Positions 14,231 through 26,200 of a stretch of 64,000 bases of DNA are shown piece after piece (position 1 is the stretch's first letter; each line of letters opens with the position of its first letter). Source of the stretch: Enoplolaimus lenunculus (lineage: Eukaryota; Nematoda; Enoplea; Enoplida; Thoracostomopsidae); contig JASANG010000298.1 in NCBI GenBank assembly GCA_030248215.1, positions 1 through 64,000 of the forward strand, read 5' to 3'. The notes beneath the pieces are model-generated. The model did no database searches. It was not told where the DNA came from and saw nothing but the letters and a program-made list of their open reading frames with translations. Position numbers and translations under genes: made by a program.

Positions 14231-17200
14231 CTATAACAGTAATGTATCTGGTGTCTCTAGCAGGTTCTTGAAAGCCGATAACCACTGAGCACCAATTGCT
14301 CCATCAACCACACGATGATCGCAAGATAGCGTTGCGGACATAACAGAGGCTTCTTTGTAACTGCCAATGTGAAAAATTAAAAATAGTTACAAACAACAAA
14401 CACTATGCTTTGTCAACAATAATTTAGTATTAAGCGCAATAATTCACCTCAAATAGTTTGAAAATAAAGTTAACAACAAAAGTATACGTACGGTACACTC
14501 AAAGATTGCCGATGCCGATACCCTGATTTTACCGATGCCGATTATATATCGGATCATATTATTATAATACAAACGCCACTACAACCGCTTAGATAAATTA
14601 AGAAAGCATTATTGTGCAATTTCTGGAAACTAAAATATTACATTAGAAAAATCAACATAGTTCTGGAATAATTCGCGGTCAATTAAATACTTACCCGGTA
14701 TTTGAATCTGGCACTAGCTCTTTGCGTGCAGATCCAATTGCCAGAATGCACGACTATAAATTAATATGCTATTTAAAATGTTAGAAAACCAAACGGGAGG
14801 CCATATTGCCCTACAAAAACATTTCCTTAACATCAGCTACATAACGAAATAACTATGTACCAGTGTATGGATACTACGACAATACATCCAAAATAAATTT
14901 TTTACAAATACCTAAATTCCGTTCATTCCAACATCAACCCATCTCTCAGCGCATTAGTAACTACTCGCATTATTTGTTAACGCAGTCGTTTCAAAAAAAC
15001 CTTCTATTTATTAATTACGTACGTATTACAATCGTTTTCTGATATAACTAAGAACAATGAGATTTGATTGAGCGTAGACTTTCATTTTTTAAATATAACT
15101 TACTTGTGGTGGGTTAATGATTGCTGTAAAGTGAGAGATGTCGAACATGCCTAAGTTAGACACGGTGAAAGTCCCACCCTGAAAACGAAAACATATTCTA
15201 CGTACACCTTACCATGTTTTTCAACACATACAATGTCAAAGCAAATACCCAGAAAATATAATCTATCCAGAATAATTACATTCTATATACACTTCAACAT
15301 AATCCGAAGTGTATGTGGAAGTTGGACATTGTTATTTTGCTTTATATTGAAACTAAACCATCCAAATATATATTTCCGCATTCTTCGTTACTTTACGAAT
15401 AGCACACTAGAGCAATATGTCAATATTTAAGCACCTGAAACTCATCTGGCTGCAATTTTCCATCGCGAGCTTTTTTCGCCAACGTTTTCACATTTCGTGA
15501 GATTTCTGCCAAACCCTAACAACAGAAAAGAAATATCAGATATTCCACATGGGAAACACAAAAAACTTTTGTTGCATTCCGAAAACGTTTTATTCGCCAG
15601 ATGTTTTATTTCAAGAACATGCTCAATCGACAACAAATCCAACAACGATATATTAACAAGACAAATTAAGGACTGAATTTCAGTTCGCGAATCCTCAAAA
15701 ATAATTTCCAAACGTTATTATTTCAACATTTTGTTTTTGAAACTCTCTTCAATAATATTGTTTTATACAATAAAAACTGTACCTAGCAAGCCTAATCTTC
15801 CAAGTTTTTCACTTTTGCTTTTACAAAAAGTAGAGCCCTTTAATTCTATGTTAAACATTTACATACCATGTCGAAATTGTAATAATGCGGTTACTAAATT
15901 GTGGTTCCTTACCTTGCTGTGAGCATTAAACACAATCGGTGTTATCAAACCGGCTTCAGTACTAACGGCGACCGAAACATCGACTACGTTGTTCCTAAAA
16001 CCAATATACTAAACTACTATAAGTTTTAAGCGGAACTATCGAAATTTTGTCAATCCATGAACAAAGCACTAAAGTAACAACTATATTACAATTACGATAT
16101 TCAATTTAACTATAGTGAAGCCAAAAAGTTCAGTATCGTATGCACGGATGCTTATTTGTTTCTCTGCGGTGGCTACTGTAGCTTTTTGTCTTCAACGTTC
16201 AGCTGTATTCGACATACTGTCTAATAAATGTGTCCATCCAAAACGAATTCACTTCCGGGATCTTAAGACACGCTGATGCAGCTGCTTTAATGATAAAATC
16301 ATTTACAGATAACTTTTCCCCGTCTTTCTCCAGAACCTTGTTCAACTTTGACCGAACCCTAAAACATTATTCAACCCCGTTGCAAGATAAACAAAATCAA
16401 AATGCGCACAAACCATTAAAGAGTAATTCTCTCAGTTCATGCACAATTAATATGTTATTATTTTACAGTATATACACAAGGATGTAAACGAATTTCCATT
16501 CCGGATAGAATTATGAATCCGAATTTGTGAATTAAGATATAAATGTGTTCTTCCGATTTCGCTACCAATTAATTCAAGGATAAATGATTATACAAAGTTC
16601 AGCAGAGTTTTAGCGCTAACAGGAGAGAAAATTCTGTTAGAAATAAGACTAATTAAATTAGCGAAATGACTCTTGATGATTTCGATATAATTTAGTTCCA
16701 CTGTTCAGCTTCATGCACTCATTTCTTTTCTAGAACATATGCAGTCAATTAATTAAATCTTAAGCGGCTGACTACTGATTACGCATTCTAAAAACAGTTT
16801 GCCTCTTAAATTCATTAGCTCATAAATGACAGATAAAATAAAGTTTAAAATGCAACGGTCCGAAAAGTGTTCTATATACACAGTAGTTCCGTGATGAATA
16901 TAGTATGCGACTTTCTAACCTTAAGACATTATCCATTTGGACATCGATTGTTAAGTAGTAATGAGGTATTGAATTCTTTGACTCTGTAAGACGCTTCGCA
17001 ATGGTCTTAAAACAGTAACAAACGGTGATTTATTCAAACAGTTATTGTAGATAAGAAAGATAAACACTGAGGAATTGATAACTTATAATACTCAGTTGGT
17101 TTAATTCCGAAGAACAAAATAGAGCAAAACGACATGTATGGTTCGGGCATCAGGAAAATCAACAACGCTATCCATATTAAAACACGTTAAGTAAGAGTTT

Positions 17201-18965
17201 ATACATCCGCAATTGTAACGTTTGTACAACGGTACCATTTTTAAGCACCTAACGTTAGCAAATCAATAAACCTTCATGTAGTTTCGGCAAACTGTCTTCT
17301 GAAGCTCTCACAACCATGCTAAAAAGTTAACTATTTGCTTTAGTTATCTAACCTTTCTCATATTTGTCAATGGAATCTCCGTAACTGCTTCACCAGGTCG
17401 AACAAACATTCCTGCTTTAGATACAACAGGAACACCTGTTTCTGCAGCTTTCTCAACGTCAACCGCAATAATACGGCCACCCGGACCACTACCAGTGACT
17501 AACTGAAAACATAGCACATATTGATACAAATTTTAATGAAAAAATTACTCAGTTTTGGCTTTATCTTTGTATGATTTAGTGGATTTGGCTATAACCCGTA
17601 GTTAATGCATACAGTTTTTCCAGCATGCATCAAAAACATTACATATTACAAAAACAGTTTAAAAATCTACGTGGTGCAGCTAAATAATAAAAGATTTAAA
17701 ACTTTACACTAATATCCACGCCTTTTTCGGCCGCAATTCTCTTCGCATTAGGACTTGCTTTAACGAAAGATGATTTTGCAACAACAGTTGGTTTTGACGT
17801 ATCTGAAGCTGCAACTACGGATGTCATCTTGGTCGGTTGCGCTTGTACCAGCGGAGGAAGTGCTGATGAAACCGGTGGTTGCTGTACCAACGGCGTTGCA
17901 GTAGTTTCAGGTGCTGCAGTTGCAGAGCCTCGTTCTGTGTCTGGCGGTGGCACATAGTCTTTAAATTGTGCTATGTGAGCTTCGTCTGCCACGATAATGC
18001 ATAGCAACTAAAAATAGTATAATTATTATAACACTGTATAATTACAATAATCATGGCAGATATCAAGAGAAGAAATAGTGATGAAACCAATTACCGGAAA
18101 CGGAACCGGAACCGAAAAATGAAAAATACATACCACCGAAAAATTCATTTTAATTTTCTTTTTGCAATATTATTGGTGAAATAACCTTTAGTTGGAGATA
18201 AGTATTCACTTAATCTGCTGTGTTTTAGATTTTCATTATCCACGAAAGCGAAATCAACCTAATTAATTTTTGCCTTCATTTTTAGTAAAATATGTTAATA
18301 TCCACCGACCAAAATTTAAAACCGGATTTTTTAATTCCGATAAAAATTTACCGGAATCGGAATCGGAAGGCCAAAATTTGTCGGAACCGGAATTCCGGTT
18401 GCACCCTGATGAAATATCAACAAACCACCTCAAAAATAGAAATGAAACTGAATTGAGCAGGAAATAACTGCGCTACTTTTTGTCAGAAAGAGACAACAAT
18501 TCAAAACAAACCAAGTTCACCCCCGAGATAACTGCCTACAATACTTGACTGATCAAATCCAACAGTTAAACCATTATTTCCAATCATTCGTTTTCACGAG
18601 GTAAGGTTTCTTCATTTTAAAATCATGCGTCACAAAAGCAATTGTTTGAAAATAAATCACATAACAAAAAGTACCCATGGAATCCACCTATAATTGGAAG
18701 TTTTTCAGAATACATCACACATACATAGCTTATGTTCTAACCTTTCCAATTGGAATATCTCTTGTTCCTTCAGGAACGAATATCTTTGCCAGATATCCTT
18801 CTTCGGGTGTCTCGAAACCCATGGTCGCTTTATCGGTTTCAATCTCACACAACAGATCACCCTCGGCAAGCTCATCTCCTTCACTTTTCTGCCACGAAAC
18901 TATAGTTCCCATTTCCATTGTTGGACTAAGCGCAGGCAGATTAACTTTGACATGGTCAGGAAGGT
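14231..18965 (-). CDS. DLAT: Pyruvate dehydrogenase E2, dihydrolipoamide acetyltransferase, copy B (10 exons found, first exon not located)
   Basis: This is a tandem paralogue of copy A in the same orientation. Exons in transcript order: 18965-18742, 18007-17708, 17502-17353, 17005-16920, 16358-16218, 15994-15913, 15515-15435, 15178-15104, 14753-14695, 14360-14231 (TAG). Each matches one exon of copy A; the lipoyl exon and the exons from EMDNVLR-type onward have nearly or exactly the same lengths, and all intron phases agree. It has one lipoyl domain ([10 protein letters not shown]), a longer Pro/Ala/Thr linker, an E3-binding domain ([25 protein letters not shown]), and a full acyltransferase domain ending in DHRVVDG with both catalytic residues. 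No stop or frameshift is seen. The lipoyl exon starts with two bases of a split codon, so an upstream exon ending in phase 1 must exist if the gene is functional. I found no convincing ATG-containing candidate between 18966 and 23253. It could be a second isoform, the E3-binding protein paralogue (unlikely, since His and Asp are kept), or a 5'-truncated copy. Confidence 0.9.
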
Positions 18966-19592
18966 CTTAAAATAAACAGGAATTACTAAATTAAAATCAG
19001 TGGCTTGAGCTTTTTGCCTGTAACGTTTAAGTGATGAAACTTTTGTTATATAATCAGGTATAACACAATAAGTATACAACAAACTATATTCCGTATCGAA
19101 CGTTGACAATGCTGCTCGAAAAAGTAATAGCGCAGTCAAGCAAAAAACATAGGATATGCATAAAGCGTGAAACACTGATTAGCCTGTTGGGTTCCAGCTT
19201 ATATTAAAGCAAAAAAGGAACTGAATTTTTTCGAAGCAGGAGCACGAAATAGAAAATTTTTATTGCCGAATACGCCGCTTACTTAGACCAAATCGTGGTC
19301 CAAAACGTTTTAGCTAACATTTTGGGTTTCGTTCAGTTACTGTTCAAAAATTTTCCAAAAATCTGTGTCATACGCTACTTTCTAAAAAAATTTTAAAGTA
19401 TAAACAAATTGCAAACACATTTGCTTCGAACTGAAAATTTTTCAATTTTGTAAACTTATCTGATCACATGGTTTAAGTGCAATCATGTTTGGACAGGAAC
19501 CAGTGAGTAGTTCTCAAGGCTAAAACGCTACTACTATTTTGTGCGATTACTGCTGAATTTGAGAAACTTTCTCAGGAAATTTCGAACCCAAA

Positions 19593-19888
19593 CACTAAAC
19601 CCCTAGGACAAAAATGAACCCTCGAGCAACATTGAAAAACTTGCCTGTTGCTAAGAAACGACAAGGCAACCTTGCGTATGCGAAGTTGTTCTTCTTGCTG
19701 TTATGAAGCCCAGTTATTCGACGGCTGAAAGAATGCAAAACACTAAACCCCTAGGACAAAAATGAACCCTCGAGCAACATTGAAAAACTTGCCTGTTGCT
19801 AAGAAACGACAAGGCAACCTTGCGTATGCGAAGTTGTTCTTCTTGCTGTTATGAAGCCCAGTTATTCGACGGCTGAAAGAATGCAAAA
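19593..19888. repeat. Perfect 148-bp tandem duplication (two units)
   Basis: Units 19593-19740 and 19741-19888 are identical as far as I can read, beginning CACTAAACCCCTAGGACAAA and ending GAATGCAAAA. This is either a very recent duplication or an assembly artefact. Confidence 0.9.
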
Positions 19889-20834
19889 CCATGCAGTACC
19901 AGAGAATACAAAATACACCTGATGTTCCTGACAGCAGGATGGCAACAAAACTTCTGATTCGCTTTCAGATTCGGTCAAAATTATGTTTCGAAATCTGATT
20001 TGGATTTCAAAAACCGAATCCCGTAAGGTTTAGAAACAGCGTTCGAACAGGACTAAATCATGTTTCGAAATTTTTCTAGCACTTGCGGTTCAAACTATTA
20101 ATCTATGCGTCAAACAAGCATCGTTTTAATATTTCAAAATTCACGTGTTTCTATTGCATGCATCAGATTAGGTTTGCTAAGCCAATATGTCAAGTGTCTG
20201 CGGCAGAACTACAGGATTCGGTCAAATGGTAGGTTCGGTGCCTTGCTTGACAGCCTATTCGCCTTGCGAAATGCTATTACGACAGAATCAAAACTTTATA
20301 ACTGGAAGTGTAAACAAAACCCCATAATTTTAGTACAAGTATATAGGTAGTTCGATATGTCTCGTATCGTACGTGGCCATTTGACAACTCCAACCCGTTG
20401 TGCTACGCCTGAGATAGTCTTAAAGACACATGTGTTGGTGGTAAAACATAAAATATCTTCAGTATAAATTAAAGCAATACTATATATGTAATACAACTTA
20501 CCTACACCATTCGGCAGATGCAAACACGTGGCTATTAGCTACCGCAGAAAAGTTTTTGGAAAAAGTCAGCGATCGCCGAGAAAAACTGGTCGCACAGCAT
20601 ACAGCAAACCGCTTCATATGTACATATAAATATCTGACACCCCTAAAAATAAAATAAACTATTGAACTGAATCATTGAAATAGATTTCGGGTATTGCACG
20701 ATGAAATACCCGAATACATAGCATACACATAAAAATGTCAACATGCAATACACATTGCATAGTTGCTACGCCGTACCCAGCGTAGTACACTAGTAAAACA
20801 ACGCATATAATAACTAGCTAAGTCGTTGAAGCAG

Positions 20835-20908
20835 TGCCATAATAGCTCAGTTGAAAAGAGCTTTGGCCTGATTAGCCAAAGGTCGCTGGTTCAAATACAG
20901 CCGTGGCA
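20835..20908 (+). tRNA. tRNA-like sequence, anticodon GAU (Ile), probably degenerate
   Basis: An A-box-like TAGCTCAGTTGAAAAGAGC forms a 4-bp D stem. A perfect 5-bp anticodon stem (TTGGC/GCCAA) encloses CTGATTA, giving anticodon GAT. A B-box-like GGTTCAAATAC follows. The acceptor stem pairs at most six of seven positions, and the spacing is off by one nucleotide. The T stem has one mismatch. It may be a tRNA pseudogene or the head of a SINE rather than a working tRNA. Confidence 0.4.
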
Positions 20909-21593
20909 AGTTTTCCAACTACTTCGCACTAACATAACACTTGCATACATTGCCCTTAAGATCGCGCAACCTTACAATACATTAATCTGTGAATTTTGGT
21001 AGTCTTAACGATTTGACTCAACAAACAAGATTGGACACGCTATACATGCAACGCATTTTATCTTGCACTGTTTGCTGGCAGCACAAATGTGGAAATCCAA
21101 AGATCAAGCAAACTTTTATTTTTTCATACACTTCAGTGTCATTTAGTTGCTGCATACTAACACCTAGCTATGTATATACCAAAAACATAAGATATAAATA
21201 TTTTGTTTAATCATAGTTTCCATTGCCGCCAGAAAGATATATCACGGTCAGCTGCTGTTGATATAAGTATGTTTGATATTGTCGTTCTGCAAATCAGTGT
21301 AGTGTTTGAGAATTCGTATGTACATCAATCTGTATAATTCTGAAAATATCGGTTTTCAAAGTCTCACACTCTTTCGAATGTGTTCACGTCCATGCTGTTG
21401 AAGGCAAACCAATGATTAAAGTGGCTGTATTTATTTTAGTTTTGCATATAAATGTAGCGAAAATAAACTGTAATGTACAAGTAAAAGAGATCAGTCATCT
21501 GGTTACCTAGATTTTATACCATGGCAACGCTTTTATATATGATATTTATAAAAAGAGAAAATACACTATGCTATAGTTTCAGAAAATTTGTGG

Positions 21594-21768
21594 CAGTTGC
21601 GGGTCCAGAAATTTTTAAAAAGAGGTGGCCACGTAATACACATTAGGAGAAAAATCTCACGAGCAAAGCGAGCAAGAAGCCGTTTGCGTTTTTGCGCTGA
21701 ACCATAGTATAAAATAGATGGATTTGATCCGTCTGCGCTACGCTGTTGCTCAATGGGATCCGCCACTG
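21594..21768. mobile_element. Short hAT-like element related to the one at 31239
   Basis: The left end is CAGTTGCGGGTCCAGA. The right end is the complement of CAGTGGCGGATCCCAT, which matches the ends of the 31239-31409 element. The interior contains the phrase GCAAAGCGAGCAAGAAG, which recurs in several other places in the window. The flanking 8-mers agree only partly. Confidence 0.5.
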
Positions 21769-22674
21769 CCTGGTGGTTTTACGCTAAAATGCATGAACCT
21801 AAACTAAAAGAGCTACCCACCGTAACGTACATGTGGGCACCGCTAACAATATAGCATCTACATCACGCGTACCAATATTGAAGCTTGTGAGTTTCAAAAT
21901 CAACGATTTTTATAGTATGGCTCTTTTTACTACGTCACCGAATGTGAACAGGCAGGGTGCGCTCAGCTATCAATATGTACTATGCTCAGCAGACAGAGCA
22001 GCAATAACGACTCAAAAATTTTTGCAAACACGTACCGTGATGGATATGTGTGGCGTTAATGTAATGGATCACCAGCGTTAATAATTTCCACGCGGGTGTA
22101 ATAAATTGTTATTTTAAACACTATCAGTTTTCGTTTCCGTTTTTTTGACCCCTATCCCTTTCCGTTTTCGATATATTACTATTCGTTTATATACCCTGAT
22201 TCGAAGCAGAATAAAATCATGTACATAGTAATATATAAACAAAACAAGCATACATTTTTATGTTCCCTCCAAGAAACTCTTAGGAACAACCAACAATGCG
22301 GACTGTGCAGTGAATGTAGAGAAAAATCAAAATCCACATTTGTTTGTCATCGTGGTTTCAAATAATCTGTGTACATATCAAGCACTGCTTAGGAAAGTGG
22401 GTAAAACACTCCTCACAAATAGGTCCATGTTCAGTGTATCCCTAAACGACGAGTTTCCCTTCTAAAGATCTTGCCCAAGACTAAAACTGATACTATGCCT
22501 GTAAACGTTACCCAGAAGAAAAGTGTACAAGAGCCCAAGGTGATTCATAGCACTGGTCTAAAGCACAAAGTCATTTCGGTCTCTAGTCTGTTCTAACAGC
22601 TCAGCGCTGAACATTTGACAGAAAACAAGCTAGACTTACAAAGGCAGTCTACCGACTTTGAGAGCTTTATTATT

Positions 22675-22833
22675 GGCCCACGTAAAGATCAGGGGCAGAA
22701 CGTTTATCTGTAGGACTGCAATAGAGTAAGCTTCAGCTTTAGACTAATTTTTTGCTTGACTTAGGCTTAGGCTTAGGCTTCGGCTTAGGAATACGCTGAT
22801 AATACTGTTCCGCCTCTGTTCTTTACATTGGCC
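22675..22833. mobile_element. TTAGGC-bearing MITE, copy 1
   Basis: The inverted ends of about 27 bp are imperfect: GGCCCACGTAAAGATCAGGG at the left, and the complement of GGCCAATGTAAAGAACAGAG at the right. The interior holds a block of TTAGGC units. It lies upstream of the IFT122 start codon. Confidence 0.8.
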
Positions 22834-23253
22834 ATTATTATTAACGTTTACTTTTACCAGCTTTCAGCTCCGCACCCAGTAATTTTTAGGAAATGAAGCA
22901 AGAACAGTTTTAGAAGGAGCGGGGTAACATGAAGTGTTTTCAATATTGTAGAAAATTTTTTTGAGTAAAACAGATTCGGAGTGCTCTGTAGGTGGCTGTA
23001 CCCTCTCTTTCATCTGTAGTTGGGGTCAAGCTAACTTTAATAGCTTTCAAATTTGTGTCCAAAAACGAAATCGAATTTGACATTTTGGTCAAAGCATTTC
23101 ATCTGGCACAATATTTATTAATTAGATGTTTCCTTCAGGATTAGAATATTGTAGAATCATTCGAAATACATTTTGTTAAAAATCAATATTAAAGTTCTAG
23201 TTTAAAAGTAGTACCTACTGAATATTATTGTATTCTACCAGGACACAACTAAA

Positions 23254-26200
23254 ATGCGCGCAGTCTTATCCTGGGTGGATAAAGTCGGAGTTGTGGATAA
23301 AGAAAAGCAAGGCGACTGGTAAAGCTTGTTATTAGCATAAATATTCTGCACAAGATTTTTCAAATATATTCTTTCTCAAAAGCCAACTTCGTGCTTTTTA
23401 AATTCTGAAAACAATTGGATAAAAATTAAAATTAATATTTAGAATGCCGGAATGTGATGACACCAATTTTGCTAGTCCAATTGGTCCAAAGCGTTTGAAT
23501 AAAAAATTCCCATCCAAAATGATACGCTACGCAAACTCTGAGCGTCAAAACATCACCTTTGAAAAATTGTGCAAAAAAATTTTAAAACTAATTGCTAATG
23601 TATAGCAAAATCCTGTTAACTGAACACTAAACGCTTTTTTCAAGACATGAAAAATGTTTTTAATTTTTGACACGATTTCTGAAATGCAGTGTAACCGAAA
23701 TATAGGGGCGGAACGTTCTTCTGTGGGACTAGAATAGCGTAAGCTTATCTTTTACACTATTTTTTGCTTTGCTTAGGCTTTAGGCTTAGGCTTAGGTTTA
23801 GGAATAAACTCATTCTGACGCTTAGGCTTAGGCTTAGGCTTAGGATATAAATGTTCTTATAATAATGTTCCGTCCCTGTGCTTTACATAGGCCCTAACGT
23901 GTAACGTGTTAATTTTATTTCGTTGCGTGCAATTTTTTCAGCGTTTATGACATTGCTTTCAAGCCTGATGAAAACGAAGTTATCGCTGCTGCAGGAAATA
24001 GAGTTGTTGTATATAACAGCTCGACCGGTGAAATGATTCATTCTCTGAAAGGTAATTCTTAAGGGCAGGTTGATAAAAAATAAAAGTCCGTAAAACCGAA
24101 TAACAGGGGGGTAACCTCTGAAGAGGCCGTGAGTTTTAAACTAAATTAGGCAGAAATGACAAACTTCACGCGCAGAATAGCAACAAAAATAGCTTATCGT
24201 GGATACGTCGGGGGATGTTATCGCGGAAATTTTTGGGCCGACAAGTCGTTGACCAACTTTTAACACGAGATTTGTAGATTTCAATATGTCGTCTTCATAT
24301 ACTATCCGTAGCCCGAATGCAGGAATCACAACTCGTTCACCGATAATTTATTGGCCAGGTAAGCCGGGTTAGCCCGTAGCCAGACGCGGCTAAAGTACTC
24401 AGAATCTGGACAAAGCTCGGCCAAGAAAAATTTCAACTTGTATGTTCGTAAATCGGAAATCCTTGTATGGCCGTCGTGAACAAATTTTAGCCCCCTTCCC
24501 TAGGTAGTGTGTGTTAGATGTCCAAAACGACAAGTTGTTGGGTTCAACCAAGCGTCAGATTACTAGTTGTTGTCGGTTGAAGAGTTGTCGGAAGGCGAAT
24601 TATCGCACATTCGATCGCGAATTAAGTGTCTCGTTTTTTCAATGATGGATTGTGGGATTGTTCAATAAAAGCTTTACTTTAGGACATAAAGATAAGGTCT
24701 ACTGCGTTGCGTATGCTCACAATGGCGAACGATTTGCATCTGGTTCGGCAGACAAAAGTGTGATTGTTTGGACCTCGCAACATGAAGGAATATTAAAATA
24801 CAAGTAAGCATTTTCTCATTCCATATGAGGAACCTTATATATTTATGTGGCGTAATCTCGATGTAAAAGTTGGCTGAAACTGTAGCTATATTGCTTGTTC
24901 TAGCTTAAATTTCCAGGTAAAAGGAACCGAATAGTCACGCACTGATCATTTACAATGTTTCCGCTGCAAAATTTTGTCTTTTTTTGTTTGTTTCATAAGC
25001 TGATACGATTTATTACTAAACTGCAATAAAACATTGCAGTAACCAGTCGCTCATTGAAACGAAAAAATTTGTAATGCAGTTTTATGATGTAAAAACATTA
25101 AAGAATTTATGTTTCTTCTCTAAAGTTCAAGCAGTTTTTAGCCACAATGACTCTTTACAAGCGCTTGAATTCAATCCATCGTCAACTTTGCTGTTAAGTT
25201 GTGCCATATCTGACTTTGGTAAGAATATTGGCCATATCTGACTTTGGTCAGTTAGTTGATAGGAGTTTTGGTACATACAACCTTAAAGGAATGGGGAAAC
25301 AAGGCGTCACACAGTAACACAGATTCGCCATGTGAATTCCAAAAATTTTGTGCGTTGAGTGCCGCGTATTCACAGTTGTGTGGCTTTTCACAGTTTTTGT
25401 CTGCGTGTTTTCGCTCGCTTTTGCGTCCCCGTATATGTGTTAATGTTTTTTGGAACAGCTGCGGCGCTTCTAAATAATACCTTAAGGGTGTGGTACATCT
25501 CTCAAGCAAAATTGGGCATATAATTATCTAGCCGCGGCACTACTGACACGAAGGAAACAAACGAATGGACCACCCAACGCGGTCCATATAAAAATCATGG
25601 CGGAACGTTTTTCTGTGGTACTGCAATAGAGTAAGCTTAAGCTTTAGACTATTTTTTGCTTAGGCTTGAGCTTAGACTAAAACTTAGGCTTAGGTATAAG
25701 ATCGTTCTTACGCCGAGGTGTTGACTTAGGCTTTAAGAATTTGCTCATACTACTGTATAACGACCCTGTTCTATACGTTGCCCCCAAAATTGTTGCAGTT
25801 CAGTTAAATTACCAAGTATCTTAGTAAATGTTTGCAAAAACGTCGCAAGCCATATTTTAGCCATATTCACACGAATGTACTTTTTTAAGGTTGTTTAGCA
25901 TGACAAGGAAGTCGTACTTTCGGCGTAAAAATTGGCTAAACTTTAAATTTCTGTTTAGCGATGAAATTGTGTTATCCTTTAAACAGAGATGAAAAGTTGC
26001 TAAACACAGCTTGGTTATATCTAATGGATAATCGAGGCAACAACACAAATACTCAAAAAATTGATCAAAAATCGTCCTTGAACAACTTTTAGTCTTAGCT
26101 ATGTCCTCATAACATAACATAACATAATCTGTTTTAGTATTAAAATGACTCACTAAGTGTTATTTTGTCTTCAGGACTGTGGAGCTTGGATCAGAAATCG

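Larger units (their letters stand above)
18966..23253. other. Divergent spacer between DLAT copy B and IFT122
   Basis: The genes on either side point away from each other, so this should contain both promoters and probably the missing first exon of DLAT copy B. I see a 148-bp perfect tandem duplication (19593-19888), a tRNA-like sequence (20835-20908), a short hAT-like element (21594-21768) and a TTAGGC MITE (22675-22833). A good splice donor (GTAG|GTAAG) on the minus strand near 20507 has no in-frame ATG before a stop, so it was not used as an exon. Confidence 0.6.

Noticed and set aside
18900-19175. Minus-strand frame with a hydrophobic, Arg-containing N-terminus as a presequence for DLAT copy B
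   Set aside because: No splice donor in the required phase joins it to the lipoyl exon at 18965.
20296-20523. First exon of DLAT copy B at the strong donor near 20507
   Set aside because: In the required phase there is no ATG before a stop codon; the apparent start is TTG.
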